From VAZQ01 sp963840535 (GTDB taxonomy: Bacteria > Pseudomonadota > Alphaproteobacteria > Rhizobiales > Xanthobacteraceae), in the NCBI GenBank assembly GCA_963840535.1, contig CAWIZJ010000041.1, positions 1 through 64,000 on the forward strand: a stretch of 64,000 nucleotides of DNA. The letters are read 5' to 3'. The position numbers and the translations under genes are program-made. This document shows, piece by piece, positions 19,330 through 28,684 of the stretch. Position 1 is the stretch's first letter, and each line of letters opens with the position of its first letter. Below the pieces are notes generated by a model. It worked only from the letters and a program-made list of their open reading frames with translations, made no database searches and had not been told where the DNA came from.

Positions 19330-21943
19330 GCGGACGCTCACGGCCGTTCTCGCGGCCGCCTTGCCTGCAACGCCGGCCGCGGCGCACGGCTTCGGCCAGC
19401 GTTACGACCTGCCGATTCCGCTCTCCTATCTATCTCGTCGGCACGGCGGCGACGGTGGTCGTGTCCTTCCTGATCGTGGGATTGTTCGCGCGGGAGAAGG
19501 CGCGATCGCGCCCCCCGTTCACCGTCGACCTCCTGACGACGCCGATCGGACGGCTGCTGGCAAGCCCGGCGCTCGCCTTTGCGCTGAAGCTCGTCGCGCT
19601 CGCCGTCTTCATCGTCACCATCGTTGCGGGGCTGCGGGGCGACCAGAATCCATACCGGAACATCGCCCCCACCATGGTCTGGATCATCTGGTGGCTCGGG
19701 CTCGCCTACGTTTCGGTCCTGTTCGGAAATCTGTGGGCGCTGATCAACCCCTGGCGAACGATCTTCGAGGCGGCCGACACCATCTATCGGGGTATCACCG
19801 GGCGGCCCGGACTGTCGCTTCGCCTGCCCTACCCGGCGGCGCTCGGGGTGTGGCCCGCATTCGTGCTGCTGCTGGCATTCGCCTGGATCGAGCTGATCTA
19901 TCCCAATCCCGCGGTGCCCCGCTTCATTGCGTGGGTGGCGATCGCATATTCGATCCTGACGTTCGCCGGCATGCTCCTGTTCGGCTGCGAGTGCTGGCTC
20001 GAGCGCGGCGAGCTCTTCACCCTGGTGTTCGGCACCTTCGCCCGCTTCGCGCCGATCGAGCTGCGCACAGGCACGCATCGCACATTGCGCCTGCGGCCGT
20101 TCGGCGCCGGCCTGCTCGACACCGGCGCGATCTCGACGTCGATGATGGCGTTCGTTCTGCTCCTGCTTGCGAGCGTGCTGTTCGACGGCGCGCTGGGCAC
20201 TCCGGAATGGGGACGGCTCGAACGCACGCTGGCGGGGCAACTGCGGGGTTTCCACGATCTCGAGCCGATGGCGGTGCGCAGCGCGGGCCTGATCGCGTTC
20301 TGGCTCGTCTTCTTCGGCGCCTATGTCGGGGTCTGCGCGCTCATGAGCGCGATAACGGGCGGTCGCCTGTCCCCGCTCGAGCTGGCGCGGCGCTTCGCGT
20401 TGACGCTGGTTCCGATTGCGATCGGCTATCACGTCGCGCACTACCTCACATTCCTGCTGATCCAGGGGCAATACATCATCCCCCTGCTGTCGGATCCGTT
20501 CGGGCATGGGTGGGACCTGTTCGGGACAGCGGGCTACCGCGTCGACATAGCCCTGGTCGGAGCGCGCTTTGGCTGGTACGCGGCGGTGGCCGCGATCCTC
20601 ATCGGGCACGTCGCCGCAGTCCATCTCGCGCATCTCGAAGCGATGCGGTCGTTCGATGTGCGCGCCGTCGCGTTGCGGTCACAGGTCCCGCTCACCGCCC
20701 TCATGGTGATCTACACCTTCGTGAGCCTCTCCATTCTCGCCGAGCCGCTGGTCGAGCGGGCTCCGCCTGCACAGCCGGTCGACTCCGCTGCCGAGCTCGA
20801 GATCCCTGCCGATGCGGTGCTGCCGGAGCCCGGAACCGGCCGGCTGCAGGCGGTGGGCGCCGGCAAGACTGCGCGCCAGAAGCTCACCTATCGCATGATG
20901 GGCTCGGCCTTCCACGACGGCATCCGAATGACGGCGGCCGATCTCCTCTACGCCTACATGCTCGCGTACCGCTGGGGATCCGATGGGCCGGGCGCCGATC
21001 CGCTGGTGGCGGCGGCGACCGCGGTCATGCGGGCGCAGCTCCTGGGCGTGCGCGTGCTGGGGATCGACAGCACGTCGAAATCATTTCGGATCGGGGACTT
21101 CGAGGTCACCCGCGAGCTGTTGGTGGTCGAGGTCTATACCTCGGTTCACGCTCTGGATCGGGAGCAGGGTGCAGTGATCGCACCGCCGTGGAGCGTGCTG
21201 CCTTGGCATCTCATGGTGTTGATGGAGGAAGCGGTCGACCGCGGCTGGGCGGCCATCTCGCAGACGGAAGCGGCCCGCCGCGGCATCGAATGGCTCGACC
21301 TCGTGCGATCCACGGAATCGACCAAGCGGCTGGCGGCGCTGGTCGACGGTTTCGCGCTCGAGGGATACCGCCCCGACCGGCTGGCGGCGCTGGTCGGTCC
21401 CGAGGAAGCGCGCAGGCGCTGGGCCGCACTTGCCGCCTTCTACCGGGAGCGCGGCCATCTGCTGGTGACCAACGGGCCCTACCAGCTCAAGCGCTGGTCG
21501 AGCGACGAGGCCGTGCTCGAGGCATTCCGCGATCTCAGCTACCCGCTGGGTGTCGGTTCGTTCGACGCCTACGCCGTTCCGCGTCGGGGCTTCATCACCG
21601 CGATCGCGCGCGACGGCGATCGGATCAGAAAATCTCCGGCGACATCGAGCTGATCGAGAGGCGCATGCGCGACTACGATATCGTGCGCCGGCCGCTGCGA
21701 TCGGTCGCGGCCGACGCGCTCAGGCGGGCAGCGCCGGAATGCCGCTACGTCGTCACCGACGGCGCCGGCCGCGTCGTGGCGGCGGGCCGCATCGCGCTCG
21801 GTGCAGATGCGAGCTTCCACCTCGACCTCGCCGGCAGGTTGCCGGCAGGCCACTTCACGCTGGCGGCGCAGCTGATCGTCAACGACAATGCGATGAATGC
21901 TGAGATCACGAAGGAGGCGATCGAAATCGGGTCGAGGCCGTGA
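19304..21943 (+). CDS. Large polytopic membrane protein with a solute-binding-like C-terminus, two frame breaks (trio gene 3)
   Basis: A TTG at 19304 opens a signal peptide (RRTLTAVLAAALPATPAAA) and then AHGFGQRYDLPIPLSY. A tandem TATC duplication at 19427-19434 shifts the frame. The membrane domain continues in the next frame (YLVGTAATVVVSFLIVGLF onward) with roughly ten hydrophobic segments and the landmark FGNLWALINPWRTIFEAAD. A one-base loss in the A-run at 21629-21632 returns to the first frame for the last 100 residues, ending at 21943. The conceptual product is about 878 residues. The membrane half resembles proteins annotated from memory as fenitrothion-hydrolase-like. The region FHDGIRMTAADLLYAYMLAY to VTNGPYQLKRWSSDEAVLEA resembles family-5 solute-binding proteins. 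Function is unknown; the middle open frame alone spans 19455-21653. Confidence 0.7.
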   Translation: MSPSRSIPRRTLTAVLAAALPATPAAAHGFGQRYDLPIPLSYLSRRHGGDGGRVLPDRGIVRAGEGAIAPPVHRRPPDDADRTAAGKPGARLCAEARRARRLHRHHRCGAAGRPESIPEHRPHHGLDHLVARARLRFGPVRKSVGADQPLANDLRGGRHHLSGYHRAARTVASPALPGGARGVARIRAAAGIRLDRADLSQSRGAPLHCVGGDRIFDPDVRRHAPVRLRVLARARRALHPGVRHLRPLRADRAAHRHASHIAPAAVRRRPARHRRDLDVDDGVRSAPACERAVRRRAGHSGMGTARTHAGGATAGFPRSRADGGAQRGPDRVLARLLRRLCRGLRAHERDNGRSPVPARAGAALRVDAGSDCDRLSRRALPHIPADPGAIHHPPAVGSVRAWVGPVRDSGLPRRHSPGRSALWLVRGGGRDPHRARRRSPSRASRSDAVVRCARRRVAVTGPAHRPHGDLHLREPLHSRRAAGRAGSACTAGRLRCRARDPCRCGAAGARNRPAAGGGRRQDCAPEAHLSHDGLGLPRRHPNDGGRSPLRLHARVPLGIRWAGRRSAGGGGDRGHAGAAPGRARAGDRQHVEIISDRGLRGHPRAVGGRGLYLGSRSGSGAGCSDRTAVERAALASHGVDGGSGRPRLGGHLADGSGPPRHRMARPRAIHGIDQAAGGAGRRFRARGIPPRPAGGAGRSRGSAQALGRTCRLLPGARPSAGDQRALPAQALVERRGRARGIPRSQLPAGCRFVRRLRRSASGLHHRDRARRRSDQKISGDIELIERRMRDYDIVRRPLRSVAADALRRAAPECRYVVTDGAGRVVAAGRIALGADASFHLDLAGRLPAGHFTLAAQLIVNDNAMNAEITKEAIEIGSRP

Positions 21944-21949
21944 CATGCC

Positions 21950-23543
21950 TCAGCGGCGCGGCGGCTTGGCGGCAAACCCGGAGCCGCGCACGCACATGCG
22001 CCCGCGCGGGTCCTGCCACAGCTTCTCGGTCGCGTGCAGGTGACCGAGCGCGCGCGCAACCGTGCGAAAGTCGTACGTCGAGAAGCGCTCCGCGATGTCG
22101 GTGTAGTAGAGCGGCTCCTCGCCGATCGCCTCCAGTATCCTCTTCGCCAAGTCGGCGACCTCGATGTCGTCGCCGGCGATGCCCGTTTCGTCCGACTTGC
22201 CGCCGACATAGTCCCCGATCCGGGCGCGGTCGGCATAGGCATAGGTGATGCGCTCGTAGTACTCGCGCGGAATGCCTTCCGGGATGGTGGCATCGATGCC
22301 GACCTTGGCGCCGGTCGGCACCACGCCGTAACCCTGCGGCAGGCTCGGATCGAGCGGCTTGGCGCGCGCGTTGCCCACGATCATCACGTCCTTGTCGCCC
22401 TGCACGCGGGTGGCGATCGCCCATTCCACCTCGGTGGGGTCGAACACGTCGATATCGTCGTCGACCACCACCACGTGCTTGAGGTCCATGACGGAGAGCG
22501 CCGCGAGCAGCGCGTTCTTGCCTTCGCCGGGCTGCTTCTTGATCGAGATCGACCGCGTGCCAGAACGCACAGCCCCCGAGCGTGACGTTGATGTCCTTGA
22601 CCTGGACGCCGGCGGTCTTGAGCGCCTGGCGGATCGCGGCATAACGGGTGGGCGCGGCGAGCCAGGTGTTCTCCCACGGCATGTGCAGATTGTAGTAGAT
22701 CGCGTCCCTGCGCATCGAGATTGCCTTGATGCGCACCAGCGGGTTCCAGTGCAGCCCGCCCATCAACCGGGTGAACTCTCCGAAGCGCCCCTCCGGCCAG
22801 GTCCAGCCGGTCGGCATGATCTCCGCCTCCAGCACGATCTCGGCGTCGGCGACATAGGGCAGGTCGATGGTCTCGCAGGCGGCGAGCTCGACCGGCGCCC
22901 CGCGCAAGCCGCCCGCGATCGCCATCTCGTCGACGCCGAGCGGCGCACGATAGCCGGAGCCGGTGATCTCGATCGGGTGCGTGCCGATCGAGATGGAGAT
23001 CGGCAGCGGCCGGCCCTGCTCGTAGGCGCGCTGGGCGAACAGCCGCATGTTGTTGGGGGTGACGATGTCGATGCCGGTGAGGTTCTTCTCCTTGACGATG
23101 AAGCGGTAGATGCCGCTGTTGATGCCGAGCTCGGGATCGCGCGCGATCACGACCCCGGCGGTGATCATCGGCCCGCCGTCGTACACCGACGACATCGGGA
23201 TCGGGAGCTTGTAGAGGTCGACGTCGGCGCCGGCGAGCACCACCTCGCGGGTGGGCGAGGTCTCGACGTATCTCGGAGGGATCGGACGGTCGATCGCCCG
23301 CTTGAGCCTGTCCTCGATCTCCCGGTAGCTCTCGCAACCCAGCGCCATCATGGCGCGCGCACGCGAGCGGATGATGCCGGAGACCACCGGCATGTCATAG
23401 CCGATCACCTTGTGGAAAAAGAGCGCGGTCTCGGCCTGATCGACCAGCGTCGCGATATGGCGGATGTCCACCGGCTGATGGAGGTCGACGAGCTCGCCGG
23501 TCTGCCGCAGGCGGTCGAGGAACTGGCGGAAGTTTTCCTGCAT
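21950..23543 (-). CDS. UbiD-family prFMN-dependent decarboxylase, one frameshift
   Basis: The N-terminal two thirds (from ATG 23543) and the C-terminal third (ending 21950) lie in different frames joined near 22546-22552, where an extra base in a GATC-rich stretch is the simplest cause. Together they give about 530 residues. Family landmarks are GCESYREIEDRL, PTREVVLAGADVDLYKLPIP, INSGIYRFIVKEKNLTGI and ISISIGTHPIEITGSGYR. After the break come KQPGEGKNALLAALSVMDLK, VVVVDDDIDVFDPTEVEWAI and GIDATIPEG. The enzyme would (de)carboxylate an aromatic or alpha,beta-unsaturated acid. No ubiX-type prFMN synthase is in the window. It is divergent from a dehydrogenase, thioesterase and CoA-ligase set that may share its pathway. 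Confidence 0.88.
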
Positions 23544-23646
23544 CAGGTGCTCCGGACGCGGCGATGGAGACAGGTTGTTGGCGGTCGTGGCCTAAGCTAC
23601 TTAGACCGGCATCGGACCTCAATCCAGAAAGCGAAGGGACGGCCCC

Positions 23647-24666
23647 GTGAGCGGCAGCAAGACCATGAAAGCCCTCCTGTTGCGCCAGCACGGCGGGCTC
23701 GAGCAGCTCGACCTCGTGAGCGACCATCCCGTGCCCACCGCGATCGAGGGGCACGTGGTGATCCGGGTGCGGGCCTCGTCGTTCAACTACCACGACGTGT
23801 TCACCGTTCGCGGCATGCCCGGGATCAAGGTGCCGCTTCCCGTCGTCATCGGCCTCGACATGGCGGGCGAGATCGCCGAGGTCGGCGCCGGCGTCCGGCG
23901 GCAGGTCGGCGAGCGCGTGCTGGTCAACCCGCTCAACAAGACGAAAGGCCTGATGGGCGAGATGCTCGACGGCGGGATGGCGCAATACTGCCTGGTCGCC
24001 GCCGATCAACTCATCGCCATGCCGGAGAACGTGTCGTTTGCGGACGCTGCATCGCTGCCGGTCGCCTACGGGACGGCGCATCGCATGCTGATCACCCACG
24101 ACACGGTCGGGCGAGGCGAGCGCGTGCTCATTCTCGGCGCCTCGGGCGGCGTCGGCACCGGCTGCATCATTCTCGCCAAGCACCTGGGCGCCGAGGTGAT
24201 CGCCTGCACCTCGAGCCCGGAGAAGGTGCACAAGCTCAAGGAGCTCGGTGCCGACGAGGTGATCAACATCAATGATGTCGACTTCTCCAAGTGGGCGGTG
24301 GAGAGGTACGGCAAGCCGCAGCGGCGCAGCTACGAAGGCGGCGTCGACGTGGTGATCAATTTCACCGGCGGCGACACCTGGCACCCGTCGCTGCGCTGCC
24401 TCAAGCGTGGCGGCAAGCTCCTGGTTTGCGGCGCCACCGCCGGCTACGACCCGAAGGAAGACCTGCGCTATATCTGGAGCTTCGAGCTCAAGGTCATCGG
24501 GTCGAACAGCTTCTACGACGACGACCTGGCGGCGCTGATGGCATTGATCGACGAGGGCAAGATGAAGCCGGTGATCGACAAGGTGCTGCCGCTCGAGCAG
24601 GCGCGCGAGGGATTGCGCCTGATCCAGGATCGCGAGGTCATCGGCAAGGTCGTGGTCGAGCCCTGA
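23647..24666 (+). CDS. MDR-family zinc-type alcohol dehydrogenase / quinone oxidoreductase
   Basis: The 339-residue enzyme belongs to the medium-chain dehydrogenase/reductase family. The GTG start at 23647 has GAAGGGA suitably upstream; an ATG at 23665 is the alternative. The N-terminal GroES-like fold contains SSFNYHDVFTVRGMPG and IGLDMAGEIAEVGAGVR. The Rossmann NAD(P) motif is LILGASGGVGTGCIILAKHLG. The four structural-zinc Cys are absent, so it may be zinc-free like quinone oxidoreductases. It begins about 100 bp from the divergent UbiD-like gene, which makes a shared promoter region likely. Confidence 0.92.
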   Translation: MSGSKTMKALLLRQHGGLEQLDLVSDHPVPTAIEGHVVIRVRASSFNYHDVFTVRGMPGIKVPLPVVIGLDMAGEIAEVGAGVRRQVGERVLVNPLNKTKGLMGEMLDGGMAQYCLVAADQLIAMPENVSFADAASLPVAYGTAHRMLITHDTVGRGERVLILGASGGVGTGCIILAKHLGAEVIACTSSPEKVHKLKELGADEVININDVDFSKWAVERYGKPQRRSYEGGVDVVINFTGGDTWHPSLRCLKRGGKLLVCGATAGYDPKEDLRYIWSFELKVIGSNSFYDDDLAALMALIDEGKMKPVIDKVLPLEQAREGLRLIQDREVIGKVVVEP

Positions 24667-24723
24667 CTTCGCGTTTTCCGTCACGCCATCGGCCTTGGCA
24701 ACCGAGTTGTCGGAGCAAGCCTC

Positions 24724-25143
24724 ATGAACGAGGAAATGACCCTCGAGCGCGTGCAGGACCTGGTCACCCGCGCCCCCTATCACCGATGGCTCGGGCTCAA
24801 GGTGATCGCACTGCACGAGGATGCGATCGAGCTCACCGCAACCTGGCGCGAGGAGTGGATCGTCAATCCGGAGCGCCGCTACACCCACGGCGGGGTCCTG
24901 GCGGCGCTGGTCGATCTCGGCGCCGACTGGGCGATGGTGAGGAAAACCGGCCGCGGCGTCCCCACCATCGACTTGCGCGTCGATTACCATGCCGCCGCCG
25001 CACCCGGCGATCTCACCGTCCGCGGCAAGGTGGTGCGCATGGGCAGCCAGTTCTCGACCGCCGAGGCGCACGTGCTCGACGCCGGAGGCAAGCTCATCGC
25101 CAGCGGCCGCGGCACCTATTTCACGGCGCCACCGAAGGGTTGA
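24724..25143 (+). CDS. PaaI-type hotdog-fold thioesterase
   Basis: The 139-residue product has the hotdog-thioesterase pattern: a helix motif YTHGGVLAALVDLGADWAM, strands TIDLRVDYHAAAAPGDLTV and GRGTYFTAPPKG near the end. Such enzymes release CoA from acyl or aryl thioesters. The stop lies 9 bp before the CoA-ligase start at 25152, and the alternative ligase TTG at 25140 would overlap it, so translation is probably coupled. Confidence 0.93.
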   Translation: MNEEMTLERVQDLVTRAPYHRWLGLKVIALHEDAIELTATWREEWIVNPERRYTHGGVLAALVDLGADWAMVRKTGRGVPTIDLRVDYHAAAAPGDLTVRGKVVRMGSQFSTAEAHVLDAGGKLIASGRGTYFTAPPKG

Positions 25144-25151
25144 CCGCGATC

Positions 25152-26654
25152 GTGGCATCCGCCTTCACCAACCTGGGCGACCTCGTCCGCCGTGAGCGCG
25201 ATCCCGGCAAGATCGCGATCATCGATCTCGGCGGCGAGGAGCCGCCGCGCGAGCTCACCCATGCCGCGATCGACGCGATGGCGAACGGCGTCGCCCGCGC
25301 CCTCGCCGCGCGCCGGTTCGCGCGCGGGGATCGCATCGCCATCCTCTCCGCCAATCGAGCAGAGTATCTGGCGACCTATTACGGCATCATGCGTGCAGGC
25401 CTGGTCGCGGTGCCGGTGAACTTCAAGTTTCCCCGTTCCACGATAGGCTTCATCCTGCGCGATGCCGGGGCGCGACTGGTGTTCTGCGACGGCATGCGCC
25501 GTGCCGACGTCCCCGAGCATCTCCCCTGCGTGCAATTCGGCAGCGCCGATGGCTTCGACCGCTTCGTCGACCCCGGACCGTTCGACGCGACAACACCGGG
25601 CGACGGCGAGCCGGCCATGTTCCTCTACACCTCCGGCTCGACCGGCGCCCCGAAGGGCGTCGTGCTCTCGCACCAGAGCCACATCTGGGTGGTCGAGACC
25701 CGGCTTGCTCCCGATCTCGAGCGCCACCGTTATCTGATCGCCGCGCCGCTCTACCACATGAACGCGTTGGCCCTGGCCAAGCTCGCCTGCGCAGCCCATG
25801 CCACGATCGTGCTTCTGCCGCAGTTCACGGCCGGCGCCTATATCGAGGCGATCGAGCGTTACCGCTGCACCTGGCTGACCGCGGTGCCGCCGATGATCGC
25901 GATGATGCTGCGCGAGGGCCAAGCGCTGGCGCGCACCGATCTTTCGAGCGTCGAGTTCGTCCGCATGGGTTCGGCGCCGGTCGGTGCGAGCCTGATGCAA
26001 GCGATCCGCCGCGCTCTGCCGCAGGCCGCGGTCACCAACGCCTACGGCACCACCGAGGCGGGCCCGGTCGTGTTCGGTCCGCACCCAAGCGGCCTGCCGC
26101 AGCCGGAAACCTCGGTCGGCTATCCGCATCCCAGGGTCGCGCTTCGGCTCGTCGACGGCGGCAACCGCGATGCCGATCAGGGCGTCCTGGAGATGCGCTG
26201 CCCGGCGGTCATGAACGGCTATCACGAACGGCCGGACGTGACGCCGCCGTTCACCGCCGACGGCTTCTATGTCACCGGCGACGTGTTCCGGCGCGACCGC
26301 GACGGATTTCACTATTTCGTCGGGCGCACCGACGACATGTTCGTGTCCGGCGGCGAGAACATCTATCCGGCCGAGATCGAGCGCATGCTCGAACGCCATC
26401 CCGCCGTGGCGCAGGCCGCGGTGGTGCCGGTCGACGACCAGATCAAGGGACAAAAGCCGGTCGCGTTCGTGGTGGCGAAGGGCGACCGGCGGCCGAACGG
26501 CGACGAGATCAAGCACTTCGCGCTCGCGAATGCGCCCGCCTATGCGCACCCGCGCTTCGTCTGGTTCCTGGACGAGCTGCCGCTCGCCTCGACCAACAAG
26601 GTCGACCGCGTCGCCCTGCGCAAGCTGGCGGCCGAGCGAGTTGCCGGCAGCTAG
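25152..26654 (+). CDS. AMP-dependent acyl/aryl-CoA synthetase
   Basis: The 500-residue adenylate-forming enzyme starts at GTG 25152 (TTG 25140 possible). Motifs in order are the P-loop YTSGSTGAPKGVVLSH about residue 157, the A5 motif NAYGTTEAGP, A7 YVTGDVFRRDRDGF, the hinge A8 GRTDDMFVSGGENIYPAEIE and the A10 catalytic Lys in STNKVDRVALRK. The substrate is an unknown carboxylic acid activated to its CoA thioester. It forms a dehydrogenase-thioesterase-ligase cassette opposite the UbiD-like decarboxylase. Confidence 0.94.
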   Translation: MASAFTNLGDLVRRERDPGKIAIIDLGGEEPPRELTHAAIDAMANGVARALAARRFARGDRIAILSANRAEYLATYYGIMRAGLVAVPVNFKFPRSTIGFILRDAGARLVFCDGMRRADVPEHLPCVQFGSADGFDRFVDPGPFDATTPGDGEPAMFLYTSGSTGAPKGVVLSHQSHIWVVETRLAPDLERHRYLIAAPLYHMNALALAKLACAAHATIVLLPQFTAGAYIEAIERYRCTWLTAVPPMIAMMLREGQALARTDLSSVEFVRMGSAPVGASLMQAIRRALPQAAVTNAYGTTEAGPVVFGPHPSGLPQPETSVGYPHPRVALRLVDGGNRDADQGVLEMRCPAVMNGYHERPDVTPPFTADGFYVTGDVFRRDRDGFHYFVGRTDDMFVSGGENIYPAEIERMLERHPAVAQAAVVPVDDQIKGQKPVAFVVAKGDRRPNGDEIKHFALANAPAYAHPRFVWFLDELPLASTNKVDRVALRKLAAERVAGS

Positions 26655-26677
26655 GCAAGTTTCGGCCGGTTGACCAA

Positions 26678-27454
26678 CTACTCGATGACCTCGTCGGCGC
26701 GAACCAGGATCGTGGGCGGGATGGCGAGACCGAGCGCCTTGGCGGTCTTCAGATTCACCACGAGCCTGAACCTCGTCGGCTGCTCGACGGGCAGGTCCGC
26801 AGGCCTGGCACCTTTGAGTATCTTGTCGACGAAGACTGCAGCACTGCGGTGCAGTGCGAGAAGGTTCGGGCCGGAGGACAGCAAGCCACCCGACTCGGCG
26901 TACTCTGCGTCATAGTAAATCGCCGGCACCTTGTGCTGTGCCGCAGCGGCCACGACGCGCTCTCGATGCATGAAAATCAATGGACCGCTCAGCACGGCAA
27001 CGCCACGCGTTCGCGCGGCCGCTTCCCTGAAGGCGGCATCGAAATCGGAAGGCCGCGTCACTTCGAACGAATTGAGCACCAAACGCAAGGTCGCCGCGGC
27101 TTCTTGCATCTCGCCAAAGTCGGCGTGGTTGGCCGTGAAGGAGGGGGTCCAAACGACGCCGAAATGGGAGACACCTGGCATCATCTCGGCGAGGAGCTGC
27201 AGCCTCTTCCCCACGAGACCCGCAGCTTGGTTCGACTGCCCGGTGATGTTGCCCCCCGGAATCGTTCTTCCCTGAACATGACCCAGATCGTTCAACTCAT
27301 GCTTGAAGGCTTCGTACCAATGGGGCAGGCCGGAACCGTCCAAGTATCCGATCACCGGCGTCGCCGGCTGCTGCGCGCGCGCCGCGAGAGGCCCAGCAAT
27401 GGCGCTGCCGAGCAATGCGATGAGCTCACGCCGCCTCATTCGATCGAATTGCAT
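26678..27454 (-). CDS. PF04392-type ABC substrate-binding protein with a large internal deletion
   Basis: The frame is intact but only 259 residues, against about 325 for the family. It has the usual export signal (MRRRELIALLGSAIAGPLAA) and the end NLKTAKALGLAIPPTILV then RADEVIE. Between HVQGRTI and PGGNITGQS about 70 residues are missing, namely the segment that normally holds the EYRWAEG and GDPV..GLVASLA blocks. Most of the first lobe is lost, so ligand binding is unlikely. The start at 27454 (MQFDRMRRRE) is the family form. There is no permease or ATPase nearby. It is one of five copies or fragments of this family in the window. Confidence 0.82.
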   Translation of the reverse strand: MQFDRMRRRELIALLGSAIAGPLAARAQQPATPVIGYLDGSGLPHWYEAFKHELNDLGHVQGRTIPGGNITGQSNQAAGLVGKRLQLLAEMMPGVSHFGVVWTPSFTANHADFGEMQEAAATLRLVLNSFEVTRPSDFDAAFREAAARTRGVAVLSGPLIFMHRERVVAAAAQHKVPAIYYDAEYAESGGLLSSGPNLLALHRSAAVFVDKILKGARPADLPVEQPTRFRLVVNLKTAKALGLAIPPTILVRADEVIE

Positions 27455-27491
27455 TCGGTCCCCAACCATCTCGAGCGAGCATGAGACATCT

Positions 27492-28373
27492 TCACGACGG
27501 CTTTGCACGCTCTGTTGTAGCGATCCAAATGCCGAGAAACACCGCAACCAGGCCAACGACAAGGTTCGGAGTAATTGGTTCGTCGACGAGTTGCGTGGCG
27601 AGCAGTGCCGCCGCTATCGGATTGAGGGTCATGGTGTTGGCCACGCGCGTCGGTGTTGCCCGCTGCAACGCCAGCACCCAGAGAATGAACGCGAGTGCTC
27701 CACCGCCAATTCCCAGGTAAACGCCCGCAATCCACTGCGGTGTGCCAAAGCCGCCGAGGACCGCGATCCGATTAGTCGCCAGGCCAACCAGCACCAGCGC
27801 CGCCGCGCCAAATCCCATGCCCACGGTCAAGAATCCCAGGGCACTCGACCTCTGCATGAACGGCTGCGACAAGACATTGTAGAAGGCCATGCAGAGGACC
27901 GCCACCGTCATGATCAACTCACCGCGCCAGGCTCCGGGCGGAGCCGCGGAAAGACCCGACGCAAGTGCTGCAAAAACGCCCAGTATGGCAATGCCGACAC
28001 CTGCGGACTTGCGCTTGGTCAGCGGCTCGGCGCCGAGCAGCCCGCCAACCAGCATCGTGTGCACCGGCAACGTGGAGAGCGCGAGACTTGCCCGAGCAGC
28101 GGTCGTGTAGCCGATCGCGATGTTGTAAAGGATGAAGAACAGTCCGAAGAAGCAAATACCCAATGCGGCGACGCCGGGCCAATCGCGACGCTTCGGCCAT
28201 TGCACGCGCATGACCAACGCGACCGGCAGCACGCAGATGAAGCCGATGCCCCATCGCAGAATCGCGAGCGTAAGCGGATCGGCCTCATTGACCAGATAGC
28301 GCGTGACGGCCGCGGCCGTTCCGCCAAGAGAGCTCGAGACGATCGCGATCAGAACTCCAAGCGATTGACCCAA
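27492..28373 (-). CDS. EamA/DMT-family permease
   Basis: The 293-residue protein has ten predicted membrane helices arranged as two EamA repeats. The first runs from about SLGVLIAIVSSSLGGTAAA to GIAILGVFAALASG. The second runs from MTVAVLCMAFYNVLSQPFM to VVGLVAVFLGIWIA. The start is a TTG at 28373 with AGGAGACGGG just upstream. Such permeases export or import small metabolites; the substrate is not predictable. It is separated from the truncated binding-protein gene by 37 bp. Confidence 0.9.
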   Translation of the reverse strand: MGQSLGVLIAIVSSSLGGTAAAVTRYLVNEADPLTLAILRWGIGFICVLPVALVMRVQWPKRRDWPGVAALGICFFGLFFILYNIAIGYTTAARASLALSTLPVHTMLVGGLLGAEPLTKRKSAGVGIAILGVFAALASGLSAAPPGAWRGELIMTVAVLCMAFYNVLSQPFMQRSSALGFLTVGMGFGAAALVLVGLATNRIAVLGGFGTPQWIAGVYLGIGGGALAFILWVLALQRATPTRVANTMTLNPIAAALLATQLVDEPITPNLVVGLVAVFLGIWIATTERAKPS

Positions 28374-28684
28374 TCCCGTCTCCTGTCACGCCGAATTCGG
28401 CATACGGCATCTTCCTGGCCCGCGCAAACAGCGTGCTCCCCCCGTTCACTGCACCGCGCCATCCGCCCAATCAACGTTTGCGCACGCGATGCCGAACTTG
28501 CCAGCAGATTGCCTTTCCACGGCGTGCGGACCGCGCGCGCCGAGGCCGGTTGCACCGAAGAATGTCTCACGCTCGGAAATCAGCTTGACTGCGTCGGCGC
28601 CCTGGGAATGTCCCGCTGTGCCCCGTTTGCGACCGTGACGGTGCGGTGCCGTCGATCGACGTGATGCTAGCGCCAACTTTTAGC
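28374..28684. other. Stretch with no supported gene
   Basis: Several overlapping minus-strand frames of 60-76 codons exist (for example 28446-28676, ending FGIACANVDWADGAVQ), but none has a ribosome binding site or a recognisable domain. The stretch could be a decayed gene. Confidence 0.4.

Noticed and set aside
24291..25151. Extending the CoA ligase upstream to 24291
   Set aside because: The upstream part is a shadow of the dehydrogenase and thioesterase genes; the ligase family start fits GTG 25152.
28446..28676. 76-codon minus-strand frame as a small gene
   Set aside because: No ribosome binding site, no hydrophobic or structural pattern and no recognised family.
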